A stretch of DNA of 64,000 nucleotides from Pseudomonas sp. MM213 (GTDB lineage: Bacteria; Pseudomonadota; Gammaproteobacteria; Pseudomonadales; Pseudomonadaceae): the NCBI RefSeq assembly GCF_020423045.1, contig NZ_CP081943.1, forward strand, positions 5,146,001 through 5,210,000, written 5' to 3'. The position numbers and the translations under genes are program-made. Numbering within the stretch: position 1 is the first letter of the stretch; each line of letters begins with the position of its first letter. Below the pieces are notes generated by a model. The model worked only from the letters and a program-made list of their open reading frames with translations. It made no database searches and was not told where the DNA came from. Shown piece after piece: positions 1-9,103 of this stretch.

Positions 1-1
1 G

Positions 2-547
2 TTCATCGAACTGGCCAAAATCCTGTTCAACCCATGGATCGCCGGTATTTTGCTGTCGGCCATTCTGGCTGCGGTGATGAGTACCCTGAGCTGCCAGTTG
101 CTGGTGTGCTCGAGCGCCCTGACCGAAGACTTCTACAAAACCTTCCTGCGTAAATCGGCTTCCCAGGTGGAACTGGTCTGGGTCGGCCGCGCCATGGTGC
201 TGCTGGTTGCCCTGATCGCCATCGCGATGGCCGCCAACCCGGAAAACCGTGTGCTGGGTCTGGTCAGCTACGCCTGGGCCGGTTTCGGTGCTGCGTTCGG
301 TCCGGTGGTCCTGATCTCCGTGATCTGGAAAGACATGACCCGTAACGGCGCACTGGCAGGCATCCTGGTCGGCGCGATCACCGTGATCGTGTGGAAACAC
401 TTCGAGCTGCTGGGCCTGTACGAAATCATCCCTGGTTTCATCTTCGCCAGCCTGGCGATCTACATCGTCAGCAAGCTGGGCGCGCCGACTCACGGCATGC
501 TGCAGCGTTTCGCTGCTGCCGAGGCTGATTTCCGCCTGAACAAGTGA
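2..547 (+). CDS. putP: Sodium/proline symporter, C-terminal part
   Basis: This is the 3' end of a gene that enters the window already open; 181 residues are visible in frame from base 2. The protein is an inner-membrane Na+/solute symporter of the SSS family, and PutP imports proline with sodium. The visible part reads FNPWIAGILLSAILAAVMST and then SCQLLVCSSALTEDFYK, a stretch conserved near the end of the PutP core. Several hydrophobic helices follow (LLVALIAIAMA, FGAAFGPVVLISVIW, AGILVGAITVIVW). Substrate specificity cannot be proven from the tail alone, but the match to PutP rather than other SSS members looks good. A rho-independent terminator lies 40 bp downstream. Confidence 0.88.
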   Translation, partial: FIELAKILFNPWIAGILLSAILAAVMSTLSCQLLVCSSALTEDFYKTFLRKSASQVELVWVGRAMVLLVALIAIAMAANPENRVLGLVSYAWAGFGAAFGPVVLISVIWKDMTRNGALAGILVGAITVIVWKHFELLGLYEIIPGFIFASLAIYIVSKLGAPTHGMLQRFAAAEADFRLNK

Positions 548-586
548 TCGGGATGAGCTGAGGCTCAACCCCTTTCGCCGAACATG

Positions 587-622
587 AAAACGGCCCGCTT
601 CCTTTGGAGGCGGGCCGTTTTT
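587..622 (+). terminator. Rho-independent terminator of putP
   Basis: The stem AAAACGGCCCGC pairs with GCGGGCCGTTTTT across a short loop, and the T-run ends the structure. It lies 40 bp after the putP stop codon and in the right orientation. Confidence 0.88.
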
Positions 623-658
623 ATTGGGCGGGGAAAAGTTTGGTGTTGCCGATGCCGC

Positions 659-766
659 CTTCGCGGGCAAGTCGGATCGCCGCACCGCTCGCTCCTACAG
701 GATTGCGTTGATTCAAAACTAATGGGCGCAACCAAAAAACCGTAGGAGCGAGGCTTGCCCGCGAAG
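659..766. repeat. REPIN (inverted REP pair), one arm interrupted
   Basis: Two REP halves face each other. The right half (741-764) is intact. The left half contains about 15 extra bases between the GCGGGCAAG part and the CTCGCTCCTACAG part. The same REP type recurs at 8985-9103 and 10341-10459. The rest of the 548-941 gap holds the putP terminator and an AT-richer stretch upstream of vgrG, in which I see no clear promoter. Confidence 0.8.
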
Positions 767-941
767 GCGTAATTTGATTTAACCCCGACCTTCCTGAGGG
801 AATGTCTGTAGTTCGCTGTCCTGATTTATGAAGGAAAATTCTCTAAAAAAAGCACGACAAATCTGAGTTTCCTGTCCCTTCGTCAACACCCCTTGCCGCT
901 CATGCAGAATCGCCCGCCTTCACTCTGCAGAGACACATCGG

Positions 942-2858
942 ATGTTCGCTCTTGCTAATCAACCGCGCTTTACGTTGACCGTCGACGGTGACCAGCATGA
1001 CCTCAAGGTGCTTGAGTTCACCGGCAAGGAAGCCATCAGCCAGCCTTACCGCTTTGATCTGGAACTGGTCAGTGAACGGCCGGACATCGAGCTCGAAAGC
1101 CTTCTGCACCGTCAGGCATTTCTGAGTTTCGATACACACGGCAGCGGTATACACGGTCAGATTTTTCGAGTTGGCCAGGGCGATTCCGGTAAGCGCCTGA
1201 CGCGCTATCAAGTCAGCCTGGTTCCGCGTTTGACCTACCTCGACCAGCGCATCAATCAGCGGATTTTCCAGCACAAAAGCGTGCCGGTGATCATTGCGCA
1301 AATCCTTGAAGATCATGGCATCCAGCGCGATGCGTTCGCCTTTCAGCTCGGCAGCGATTACCCCGATCGCGAGTACTGCGTGCAATACGCGGAAAGCGAT
1401 CTGGCGTTCATCCAGCGCTTGTGCGCCGAGATCGGCATTCACTACCACTTTCAGCACAGCCCTGACGGGCATTTGCTGGTGTTTGGTGACGACCAGACGG
1501 TTTTCCCGCTGATCGACAAACCGACACTTTTCTCGCCTGACACCGGAATGGCGGCCGACGCGCCTGCGATCAATCGTTTCAACGTGCGGCTGGAAACCCG
1601 CACCACTTCGGTAGCCCGTCGCGACTACGACTTCCACAAACCCGGGCTGCAACTTGAAAGCCGAAGCGACAACGGGCAACTGCCGACGCTTGAGGATTAT
1701 CACTTTCCTGGCCAGTTCATGGATCGCGAATCCGGCAGGGCGCAGGCTCAACGAACACTGGAGCGCCACAACGCCGACTACCGTCAGGCTGAAGGCCGCA
1801 GCGATGAGCCCGCTCTGGTGACAGGTCACTTCCTGGCGTTGTCTGAGCATCCACGCCAGGCCTGGAATGACCTGTGGCTGATCACCCAAATCGAACACCA
1901 TGGCCGTCAGCCGCAAGTGCTCGAAGAGTCAGTCAGCAGCGACTGGGCGGATGATTTCCAGGGCTATCGCAATACCTTTCTGGCGACACCGTGGGATGTT
2001 TCGTTTCGCCCGCCCCTGATCGGGAAACCCTTTTTCACCGGTTACCAGACCGCCGTAGTCACTGGCCCCACCGACAGTGAAATCCACTGCGACGAGTACG
2101 GCCGCGTCAAGGTTCAGCTCGCCTGGGATCGTGACGCAAAGCGCAATGAACATTCCAGTTGTTGGCTGCGCGTCGCCACCGGCTGGGCGCATGAGGGCTA
2201 CGGCATCGCACTGATTCCTCGGGTCGGCATGGAAGTGTTGGTGGGGTTCCTCGATGCCGACGTCGATAAGCCGATGGTCATGGGCTGCGTGCCCAATGGC
2301 GCCAACTCGATACCGCTGAATCTGCCCGCCGACAAAACCCGCAGCATTTTCCGCAGCCAAAGTAGTCCCGGTGGCGGTGGTTACAGCGAATTACGCATCG
2401 AGGATCGCAAAGGCGCCGAGGAAATCTACCTGCGGGCCCAGCGAAACTGGACTCAACACGTGTTGAACGACCTGCACGTCCAGGTCGGAAATCAGCGCAG
2501 TGCGGTGATTGGTGCCAACGATAACCTGCACGTTCACGGTGACCGCTCCATCACCGTCAGCAACCAGACCCTCAAAGTGAGCGGGCAATTTCATGCCAGC
2601 GCCGGCCAGCAAATTGTCATCGACGGTGGCGCAAACGCGACCATTCAGGCGGGCGGCCACTGGATCAACATCGGCCCCGCCGGGATCTTCAGCAGCGTTC
2701 CGATTGAACTGGGCGGTGCGCCGATGCCGGCCATGGGCGCCGCGACCACTCAACAAACACTTCTGGCACTCAGCGCAGCACAGATTCTGACCCTGAAAAG
2801 CGACGCCCCATTCTGCGAAGAATGTGAACGCTGCAAGGGTGGTGTCTGTGCAGCCTGA
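942..2858 (+). CDS. vgrG: Type VI secretion tip protein VgrG
   Basis: This is a 638-residue VgrG (TssI). Three copies form the spike at the tip of the Hcp tube and carry effectors out of the cell. The N-terminal part follows the phage gp27-like fold (LKVLEFTGKEAISQPYRFDL). The gp5-like OB domain starts near residue 380 (DEYGRVKVQLAWD, then SCWLRVATGWA). Repetitive beta-helix sequence follows (NDNLHVHGDRSITVSNQTL). The protein ends in a cysteine-rich tail, CEECERCKGGVCAA (625-638). I know such tails from VgrGs that are followed by DUF4123 adaptors, which is the arrangement here. No extra C-terminal enzyme domain is visible. No T6SS structural genes are nearby, so it must work with an apparatus encoded elsewhere. 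The site upstream of the ATG has only a weak Shine-Dalgarno match. Confidence 0.95.
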   Translation: MFALANQPRFTLTVDGDQHDLKVLEFTGKEAISQPYRFDLELVSERPDIELESLLHRQAFLSFDTHGSGIHGQIFRVGQGDSGKRLTRYQVSLVPRLTYLDQRINQRIFQHKSVPVIIAQILEDHGIQRDAFAFQLGSDYPDREYCVQYAESDLAFIQRLCAEIGIHYHFQHSPDGHLLVFGDDQTVFPLIDKPTLFSPDTGMAADAPAINRFNVRLETRTTSVARRDYDFHKPGLQLESRSDNGQLPTLEDYHFPGQFMDRESGRAQAQRTLERHNADYRQAEGRSDEPALVTGHFLALSEHPRQAWNDLWLITQIEHHGRQPQVLEESVSSDWADDFQGYRNTFLATPWDVSFRPPLIGKPFFTGYQTAVVTGPTDSEIHCDEYGRVKVQLAWDRDAKRNEHSSCWLRVATGWAHEGYGIALIPRVGMEVLVGFLDADVDKPMVMGCVPNGANSIPLNLPADKTRSIFRSQSSPGGGGYSELRIEDRKGAEEIYLRAQRNWTQHVLNDLHVQVGNQRSAVIGANDNLHVHGDRSITVSNQTLKVSGQFHASAGQQIVIDGGANATIQAGGHWINIGPAGIFSSVPIELGGAPMPAMGAATTQQTLLALSAAQILTLKSDAPFCEECERCKGGVCAA

Positions 2859-3585
2859 GAGCTTGTCACCCCTCACTTGGTTGGAGCGCCAACCACTCGA
2901 GCCTTCCGAGCAGTTGTTCGCTGTGTTCGGCAATGCAAGCTCCGCCGAACCGTTCAAAGCCTGGCAGAGATCAAGTCCGTTGCATGCTCCGAGCCCGATC
3001 TGGGCCGACACCGCTTATGCCGAGTGGGAACCGGTCATGCCCTATGTCGGAATCGTCGCTGCTGACAGTGAGTTTCTGGACTGGGTCGCCACTACCGAGT
3101 CTCGCGATTGGGGTTGGCTGGCAGTTTCCTCTTCGCCTCAAGACGTGTTGATCGAACATCTGCGCAGCCTCACGCAAGTGTTTTTGCCCAATGGCAACGC
3201 GGTGTTTTTCCGCTTTTGGGACGGGCGTTATTTATTGCCGATTCTTCAGTCGGCCGAAGTCGATGTCACTCAACTGCTGCCGGTCGTGGGGCGGTGCCTG
3301 ATCAATGGTCGGCCGCTCGACATCGGTGGAACTGCACTGAAAACCGCCAGGGTTTTTCCATGGTGGGAAATCTCCACAACGCTGTTGAAGCAACTTTGCG
3401 AACACTCAAACACCACTCGGCTGAACAACTTGCTCACTTGGCTGAGCGAGGACCGCCCTGATCTTTTCGAGGCGTTTTCCGAAAGCGTTTTGCGGCACAA
3501 AGTCGCGATCTTTCTGGAAGAGCCGGGCCTGCCGCCAGCCCCGAAATCAGCCTTGGTGGATTACCTGTCGATGGAGCTGGACTGA
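2824..3585 (+). CDS. DUF4123 T6SS effector adaptor
   Basis: This is a DUF4123 protein of about 250 residues. Family members act as adaptor chaperones that load a cognate effector onto its VgrG tip. The N-terminal half fits the domain (QLFAVFGNASSAEPFKAW, then WGWLAVSSS, and FRFWDGRYLLPIL). The ATG at 2824 lies 35 bp inside vgrG. A GTG at 2848, preceded by AAGG at a good distance, is an alternative start that would shorten the overlap to 11 bp. The stop codon overlaps the rhs start at 3585, so vgrG, this gene and rhs are probably translationally coupled. Its position between vgrG and rhs implies that it delivers the Rhs effector. Confidence 0.88.
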   Translation: MNAARVVSVQPESLSPLTWLERQPLEPSEQLFAVFGNASSAEPFKAWQRSSPLHAPSPIWADTAYAEWEPVMPYVGIVAADSEFLDWVATTESRDWGWLAVSSSPQDVLIEHLRSLTQVFLPNGNAVFFRFWDGRYLLPILQSAEVDVTQLLPVVGRCLINGRPLDIGGTALKTARVFPWWEISTTLLKQLCEHSNTTRLNNLLTWLSEDRPDLFEAFSESVLRHKVAIFLEEPGLPPAPKSALVDYLSMELD

Positions 3586-6500
3586 TGGATCAGATCGTAC
3601 GGATCGAGCAGGAGCTCGACGGTTTCAAGGACACGCTGAGTGTGTATCGCCAGCAACTCAAGGGCTTTTTAAGTCGTAACGCCGACAAGGTCAGCCGGGC
3701 AATGGACCTGCCCTCGCTGATGGACATGGACCGGCAGATCAAACTGGGCAATACCACTACGTCGGTGAGCCGCAGTGATGACGACTTTTTCTCCAGTGTT
3801 GCGCAGTGTCCGCTAAACGGAATTCTGCAGATCGAGAGCAAGTTCGAATCGGTTTATGACGTTCCGCTGGGGAACATTGATGTTGATGTGATTGCCGTTG
3901 ATGGCGGCGAAAAAACCACTGTCACGCTTGATGAAAACGGCAAGGGACAATTCAGGGGCGTTGCCGGGAAGTTCTACCGCGTGCATGTCCACAGCGCGGT
4001 GACTTCGGATCAGGTTGATGAGCTTTTCAAGTCTTATGACGGCCTGACCGGGCAGTTGGAAGACTGGCTGCGCACTGAGTGGCAAGGCTTTAAGCCGCAG
4101 TGGTCGCAGTCGGCGTTTGCCGCCGCGGGTAACGGCATGCTGGCGGGAAGTTGGGCGGCGGTCATTGGTGTGTGGGACAGCATCAGCCTGCTCTCGGACA
4201 TTCTCCAGGATCCCGGCAAGTTCGTTGAGCGGTTGGGTAGCAGTGCGGATGAACTGGCCACGCTCGCCAAAACCGCTCCGGACGTCATGGCCAAGGTCCA
4301 ACTGCTGGCCAGTGACGAAGCGGCGCTGTGTTTGTTGTTGCGAACCGCCAGCCTCTGGCTGGAGATGTTGCCGCCCAGCGAGATCGCTGGAAAAACCGCC
4401 GAAGCACTGTCGACGGTGGTGGTTCAGTTGCTCATCGACATTCTAATTGGCGTGGTCCTGACCTTCGCCGGTGCGGGGGCGGGCATCGCCTACCTGAGTA
4501 TGCGTCTCGCCAGCTACGGCGCCCGTATCGTCAGCGCCGTGCAGGGTTTCGTCAAAGCGATTTTCACCCTCATCAACAACTTCATGACCTACGTCGACCA
4601 GTACAAAAAGGTCGCCGCACGGGGCGTGGCAGCGGGTGTGAAAAAAGGCGGATTGCACCTGCGTTGGGACGCCAGACGCAATACCACGCTCAAACAAAAC
4701 GAACACCACGACGACGCTTCGAGGCAGGCCACAAATCCCAACGGCGACAGCGCTGATGCCGCCGATAAAACCGCCACCAACAAATGCCCGGTGTCGATGG
4801 TCACCGGTGAAGAACTGCTGACCCTCACCGACGGTTCCTTGAATGGAATCCTGCCGTTCGACTTCACGCGCCTCTATCGCACCAGCGCCGTCGAGATTGA
4901 TTGCGGCCTCGGTTTTGGCTGGAGTCACAGCCTTGCGCACCGACTGGAAATCGATGGCGATGGCGTCATCTGGATCGACCACGAAAACCGTCGCACCGCC
5001 TTTCCGCTGCCTGACAATGAGCGCCCGGCGATCCACAACAGCCTCTCGCGTGCAGCGATTTACCTGGGCGATGCCCCGGAAGAACTGATCCTCGCCCAGG
5101 CCGGCGACGACACGCGTTTCTATCATTTCATCAACGGTCGATTGGCTGCGATCAGCGACGGTTACGACAACCGGCTGCGCATCACTCACGACCGCCGCGA
5201 GCGTATCCAGCGCCTCGACAACGGTGCCGGCCGCGCCTTGTTGTTGCGCTATGACCCGCACCATTTGATTGCCGTCGACTATCAGCGTTTTGTCCCGGCA
5301 GACACGTCGGATGAAGCCTGGAAAACCGAACAGACGCTGGTCAGTTATCGCTACGACGAGCGCGCTCGACTGATCGAAGCGACCAACGCCGCCGGGGAAA
5401 GCGAGCGTTACGACTACGACGACCAGCACGTCATCCAGCAGCGGCAACTGGCCGGTGGGGCGAGTTTCTTCTGGGGGTGGGAAAGGTCCGGCAAGGCTGC
5501 GCGATGCGTCCGGCATTGGGCGTCGTTTGCGCAGATGGAAGCTCGTTATGTCTGGGATGACGAGGGCAGTGTCACCGTCCACAACATCGACGGCAGCGAA
5601 GAGGTTTACCAGCATGACGACCGGGCGCGACTGGTGCGCAAGGTCGAGCTGGATGGCGGCGAACACCTCAAGGCCTACGACGATAAAGGTCGATTGATTG
5701 CCGAACAGGATCCGCTCGGCGCCGTCACCGAATACCACTACGACGAAGTCGGACGCTTGGTGGCGCTGATTCCGTCAGAAGACGAGCCCACGTCCTACGA
5801 GTATCGCAACGGTTTCCTGCATGCCCGGTATCGCGGCAAAGCGGTCTGGAAATATCAGCGCAATGCTCAGGGCGACATCACCGAAGAGACTGATCCCGAC
5901 GACCAGATCACCCACTATCACTACGATGAAAAAGGACAGTTGCTGTCGATCCGTTACCCGGATAGCAGTCGCCATCTCTTCGTCCGCAATGCTTTGGGGC
6001 AACTGGTTGAAGAAACTTTGCCGGACGGTGGGCTGCGGCGGTTTTCCTACGACGCGCTGGGTCGACGGATTACCGATCAGGATGAACACGGATCGCTCAC
6101 TCACTACGGGTGGGACGCCGTTGGGCGACTGGTTCAGACGACACTTCCTACGGGGACTACGCGCGCCTTCAGCTACAACGCCTACGGAAAAATCACCGCC
6201 GAACGCGACGAGCTTGGCCTCGTTACCCGCTACGAATACGTCGATGGTTTGCATTTGGTCAGCCGCCGGATCAATCCCGACGGCACGCAGCTCAGCTATC
6301 GCTACGACAACGCGCAGCTGCTGCTCACAGAAATCGAAAACGAATCCGGCGAACAATATCGCCTGGACTACACGCCTGGCGGATTGATCCGGCAAGAAAC
6401 CGGATTCGATGGCCAGCGCACGGCGTACACCTATGACCTCAATGGAAACCTGCTGGAAAAAACCGAGTTCGGCGAAGACGGCTCGCAGCGGGTTACCGCT

Positions 6501-8246
6501 TATGAGCGAGATTCGGCAGGGCGGTTGCTGGTCAAAACGCTGCCCGACGACATCAAGGTCAAATACCGCTACGACAACCTCGGCCGACTGATCAGCGTCG
6601 ACGACGGTCACGATCATCCGCTGGAATTCGAGTACGACCGACAAGACCGTTTGATCACCGAGCACCAAGGCTGGGGCACCTTGCGCTACGGCTACGACAC
6701 CTGTGGCCAACTCAACCGCATGCGCCTGCCGGACGGCAGCAAGCTCGATTACCACCACGCCAAGGGCGGCGCGCTGACCGCCATCGACCTCAACGGAGCG
6801 CCGCTCACCGCCCACCAATTCACGTTTGGCCGCGAACAGCAGCGCCAACAAGGCCAGCTCACCAGCCGCTACCACTACGACGAACAGGGCCGCCTGCAAG
6901 CACACGCGATCAATCAACAAACCCGGCCGTTGTACCTGCGCCACTACACCTACGCGGTCAACGGCAACCTGGCGACCGTCGCCGACAGCCGTCATGGCCA
7001 GCGCAGTTATTACTACGACGCCCTCAACCGCCTGACCCGCGTGCGCCACACCCGCGACGACCCACCGGAAAGCTTCGCCCACGACCCGGCCGGCAACCTG
7101 CTGATGCAAAACCGCCCCGGTGTGGCTGCCGTAAAAGGCAATCGCCTGCTCATGCAAGGCGACCGGCATTACGACTACGACGCCTTCGGCAACCTCATCC
7201 GCGAACGTCGCGGCACCGGGCAAAAACTCGTCACCGAATATGCCTACGACTGCCAGCATCGCTTGGTCAGCGTCACGACCCCGGACGGACGTTGCGCGAG
7301 TTACCGCTACGACGCCTTCGGCCGCCGCATTGCCAAAACCGTTGAGGGGAAAACCACCGAATTCTTCTGGCAGGGCGACAACCTCGTCGCTGAAAGCAGT
7401 CGCGAACACTACCGCAGCTATGTTTACGAACCGGGCACCTTCCGCCCGCTGGCCATGCTCGACGGCAAAGGCCCGCGCAAGGCTTGCCCGTTTTACTACC
7501 AACTCGATCACCTAGGTACGCCGCAGGAACTGACCGATTTTGGTGGCGAGATTGTCTGGTCGGCGAAGTACAACGCCTACGGAAAAGTTACGCGATTAGC
7601 GTTCGGCGGGGGCGAGCAACTTGAGCAGCCGCTGCGGTTTCAAGGGCAGTACTTCGATGCCGAGAGCGGCCTGCATTACAACCGGCATCGGTACTATGAT
7701 CCGGAGGTGGGGCGGTACCTGACGCCGGATCCGGTCAAGTTGGCGGGCGGGCTGAACGGGTATCGGTACGCGCTGAATCCGACGGGGTGGGTTGATCCGT
7801 TGGGGTTGGCTTGTACCGCTTGTCCTGGCGATTTGGATGTTGATGGGCCGTACAGCGAAATTGTTCCGGGTGGGGGGTTGGCGGCACACGAGGCGCGCGG
7901 TGGGCATCTCATTGCGAAACATATTGATAGGACCGAAGCACAATTGCGGGACAGGCTCAGGGCTGAGCCGCATATACCCATTGCTTCGACGTTTCCTAGC
8001 AGGGCTGCCGCAGAGGCCACTGTCTCAAATGTCATGGGGGGGAATAAAAAGGTAATTGATGATTTTATGAAAGGTAATGCACGGAAGCTCGTGATTACAC
8101 AACCAATACCTGCGCAGGCAGGTGTTGGGGTTGTTCGGCGCAGTGGGGCGCTGGAGCCATTGACGGTTGTAAAATTAATACTTCAGAAAGCGAGAAATTC
8201 GCCGTCTGGCTACATAATATTAACGGGGTATGCAAGTGACCGATAA
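3585..8246 (+). CDS. Rhs polymorphic toxin, T6SS effector, RNase A-like tail
   Basis: This is a 1553-residue Rhs protein. The first ~400 residues include a long hydrophobic stretch (about 278-305, QLLIDILIGVVLTFAGAGAG) and no PAAR motif, so attachment probably uses the DUF4123/VgrG partners. A DUF6531-type segment starts near residue 400 (CPVSMVTGEELLTLTDGSL). YD repeats of the form YDxxGRL then fill the shell-forming core to the closing motif DPLGL at 1404-1408. In this family the core encapsulates the variable C-terminus and cleaves it off. The tail (1409-1553) contains GGGLAAHEARGGHLIAKHID and ends TGYASDR. This matches the layout I recall for the bacterial RNase A-like toxin of CdiA from Yersinia kristensenii. 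Codon choice becomes AT-richer from about base 8030. The immunity gene begins inside the last 17 bp. Confidence 0.93.
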   Translation: MDQIVRIEQELDGFKDTLSVYRQQLKGFLSRNADKVSRAMDLPSLMDMDRQIKLGNTTTSVSRSDDDFFSSVAQCPLNGILQIESKFESVYDVPLGNIDVDVIAVDGGEKTTVTLDENGKGQFRGVAGKFYRVHVHSAVTSDQVDELFKSYDGLTGQLEDWLRTEWQGFKPQWSQSAFAAAGNGMLAGSWAAVIGVWDSISLLSDILQDPGKFVERLGSSADELATLAKTAPDVMAKVQLLASDEAALCLLLRTASLWLEMLPPSEIAGKTAEALSTVVVQLLIDILIGVVLTFAGAGAGIAYLSMRLASYGARIVSAVQGFVKAIFTLINNFMTYVDQYKKVAARGVAAGVKKGGLHLRWDARRNTTLKQNEHHDDASRQATNPNGDSADAADKTATNKCPVSMVTGEELLTLTDGSLNGILPFDFTRLYRTSAVEIDCGLGFGWSHSLAHRLEIDGDGVIWIDHENRRTAFPLPDNERPAIHNSLSRAAIYLGDAPEELILAQAGDDTRFYHFINGRLAAISDGYDNRLRITHDRRERIQRLDNGAGRALLLRYDPHHLIAVDYQRFVPADTSDEAWKTEQTLVSYRYDERARLIEATNAAGESERYDYDDQHVIQQRQLAGGASFFWGWERSGKAARCVRHWASFAQMEARYVWDDEGSVTVHNIDGSEEVYQHDDRARLVRKVELDGGEHLKAYDDKGRLIAEQDPLGAVTEYHYDEVGRLVALIPSEDEPTSYEYRNGFLHARYRGKAVWKYQRNAQGDITEETDPDDQITHYHYDEKGQLLSIRYPDSSRHLFVRNALGQLVEETLPDGGLRRFSYDALGRRITDQDEHGSLTHYGWDAVGRLVQTTLPTGTTRAFSYNAYGKITAERDELGLVTRYEYVDGLHLVSRRINPDGTQLSYRYDNAQLLLTEIENESGEQYRLDYTPGGLIRQETGFDGQRTAYTYDLNGNLLEKTEFGEDGSQRVTAYERDSAGRLLVKTLPDDIKVKYRYDNLGRLISVDDGHDHPLEFEYDRQDRLITEHQGWGTLRYGYDTCGQLNRMRLPDGSKLDYHHAKGGALTAIDLNGAPLTAHQFTFGREQQRQQGQLTSRYHYDEQGRLQAHAINQQTRPLYLRHYTYAVNGNLATVADSRHGQRSYYYDALNRLTRVRHTRDDPPESFAHDPAGNLLMQNRPGVAAVKGNRLLMQGDRHYDYDAFGNLIRERRGTGQKLVTEYAYDCQHRLVSVTTPDGRCASYRYDAFGRRIAKTVEGKTTEFFWQGDNLVAESSREHYRSYVYEPGTFRPLAMLDGKGPRKACPFYYQLDHLGTPQELTDFGGEIVWSAKYNAYGKVTRLAFGGGEQLEQPLRFQGQYFDAESGLHYNRHRYYDPEVGRYLTPDPVKLAGGLNGYRYALNPTGWVDPLGLACTACPGDLDVDGPYSEIVPGGGLAAHEARGGHLIAKHIDRTEAQLRDRLRAEPHIPIASTFPSRAAAEATVSNVMGGNKKVIDDFMKGNARKLVITQPIPAQAGVGVVRRSGALEPLTVVKLILQKARNSPSGYIILTGYASDR
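7809..8243 (+). other. RNase A-like C-terminal toxin module of Rhs
   Basis: This is the 145-residue variable tail after the Rhs core. Candidate active-site residues are His1446, Arg1457 (11 residues later), Thr1547 and Tyr1549. That spacing agrees with the His/Arg and Thr-x-Tyr set I recall for the RNase A-like CdiA-CT of Y. kristensenii. Members of that fold degrade RNA in target cells. The assignment is by motif reading and position, supported by the CdiI-like immunity genes directly downstream. Confidence 0.72.
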
Positions 8247-8532
8247 TTCGTATTCGCAGCTTTTTCAATTTTTGGGTGCCTACTTTAACGAGGACTGGAT
8301 GTGCGAATCCGAATTGGCGGATGATATTGTCCGATCTTTCGTAAATGATTCAACAGCAGAGACGATTGCAGAGGTAAAGCGGGAAATCACAATGTTGTTA
8401 GAAATGCATATGGTTGAGCCTGAGCTAAGAGAGTTTCTGCTAAAAAACATGTCTTGTTGTTACTGTTACTGGCACGAATGGGCGTCAGGGGAGGCATGGT
8501 TAAATCATGTTGTTAATGTTTTTGGTGAGTGA
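8230..8532 (+). CDS. CdiI-like immunity protein 1 for the Rhs toxin
   Basis: This is a 100-residue acidic cytoplasmic protein that overlaps the end of rhs by 17 bp. Its signature is FLGAYFNEDW near the N-terminus, then ELREFLLKNMSCCYCYW, then SGEAWLNHV. This agrees with my memory of the CdiI_2 immunity family that accompanies RNase A-like CDI toxins. Position directly behind the toxin tail supports the job of neutralising it in the producing cell. The ATG at 8230 follows GGGG closely; GTG at 8236 is an alternative start. The gene is AT-rich compared with the Rhs core. It is a clear paralogue of the next gene. Confidence 0.82.
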   Translation: MQVTDNSYSQLFQFLGAYFNEDWMCESELADDIVRSFVNDSTAETIAEVKREITMLLEMHMVEPELREFLLKNMSCCYCYWHEWASGEAWLNHVVNVFGE

Positions 8533-8577
8533 GATGAGTTTGGTTTTCAATTTAGAAATTTATCTTGATTAATAGAT

Positions 8578-8886
8578 ATGGTCGTACACTGTTCCGAGTT
8601 GCACGATTTTTTTGGCGCGTACTTTCATCAGGATTGGACGGTCGAGCACGGGGCGGCTGAGCAAGTTATAGATGCTTTTATAGCTGACACTGACCCCGGG
8701 GATTTAATGTTGGTCCGGGAAGATCTCAATTTTCTGCTTGATCAGCGGAAGGACGAAGTGGAGTTAAGGGATTATCTATTGAAAGAGCTGAGCTGTTACT
8801 ACTGCTACTGGAACGTATGGGGATCTGGCGAATTATGGTTGCGTCATATTGCTAGCAAATTTGATAACAAAACTGATAAAAATTAA
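8578..8886 (+). CDS. CdiI-like immunity protein 2, paralogue
   Basis: This is a 102-residue protein of the same family as the preceding gene. Shared blocks are FFGAYFHQDW, ELRDYLLKELSCYYCYW and SGELWLRHI. The two proteins are clearly diverged in between, so this is not a recent duplication. I see no good ribosome binding site before the ATG, and an in-frame stop lies just upstream, so the start is not in doubt. It may protect against a variant of the RNase A-like toxin that other strains carry, or act together with the first immunity protein. Which of the two binds the resident toxin cannot be told from sequence. Confidence 0.8.
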   Translation: MVVHCSELHDFFGAYFHQDWTVEHGAAEQVIDAFIADTDPGDLMLVREDLNFLLDQRKDEVELRDYLLKELSCYYCYWNVWGSGELWLRHIASKFDNKTDKN

Positions 8887-8984
8887 AATTTGTTCCGTTT
8901 TGGGCGCCAGTCTTGAAGATCAATCAACCTGGTAAGGCCCGCTATCTCTTAGGCAGATAGATTTTATGACCGCTTCGCGCTCAA

Positions 8985-9103
8985 TTCGCGGGCAAGCCTC
9001 GCTCCTACAGTATTGGAGTCGTTCCGATTTTAGGCTGCGTGCCTCGATTCTGTAGGAGCGAGGCTTGCCCGCGAATGCGGTCTTACAGGCTGCGAAATTT
9101 CTG
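8985..9103. repeat. REPIN copy A, left flank of orphan cassette
   Basis: This is a 119-bp REP pair with arms TTCGCGGGCAAGCCTCGCTC and its complement, followed by TCTTACAGGCTGCGAAATTT. The block recurs in the same orientation at 10341-10459 with 8 differences by eye. The two copies bracket the two-gene cassette at 9411-10286. Confidence 0.88.

Noticed and set aside
942..3585. A prophage tail region, because VgrG resembles gp27/gp5
   Set aside because: No other phage structural, lysis or integrase genes are present, and DUF4123 and Rhs partners point to T6SS.
4443..7511. Two long open frames antisense to rhs (4443-5738 and 5775-7511)
   Set aside because: They are reverse images of the YD-repeat core, with no motifs or start signals.
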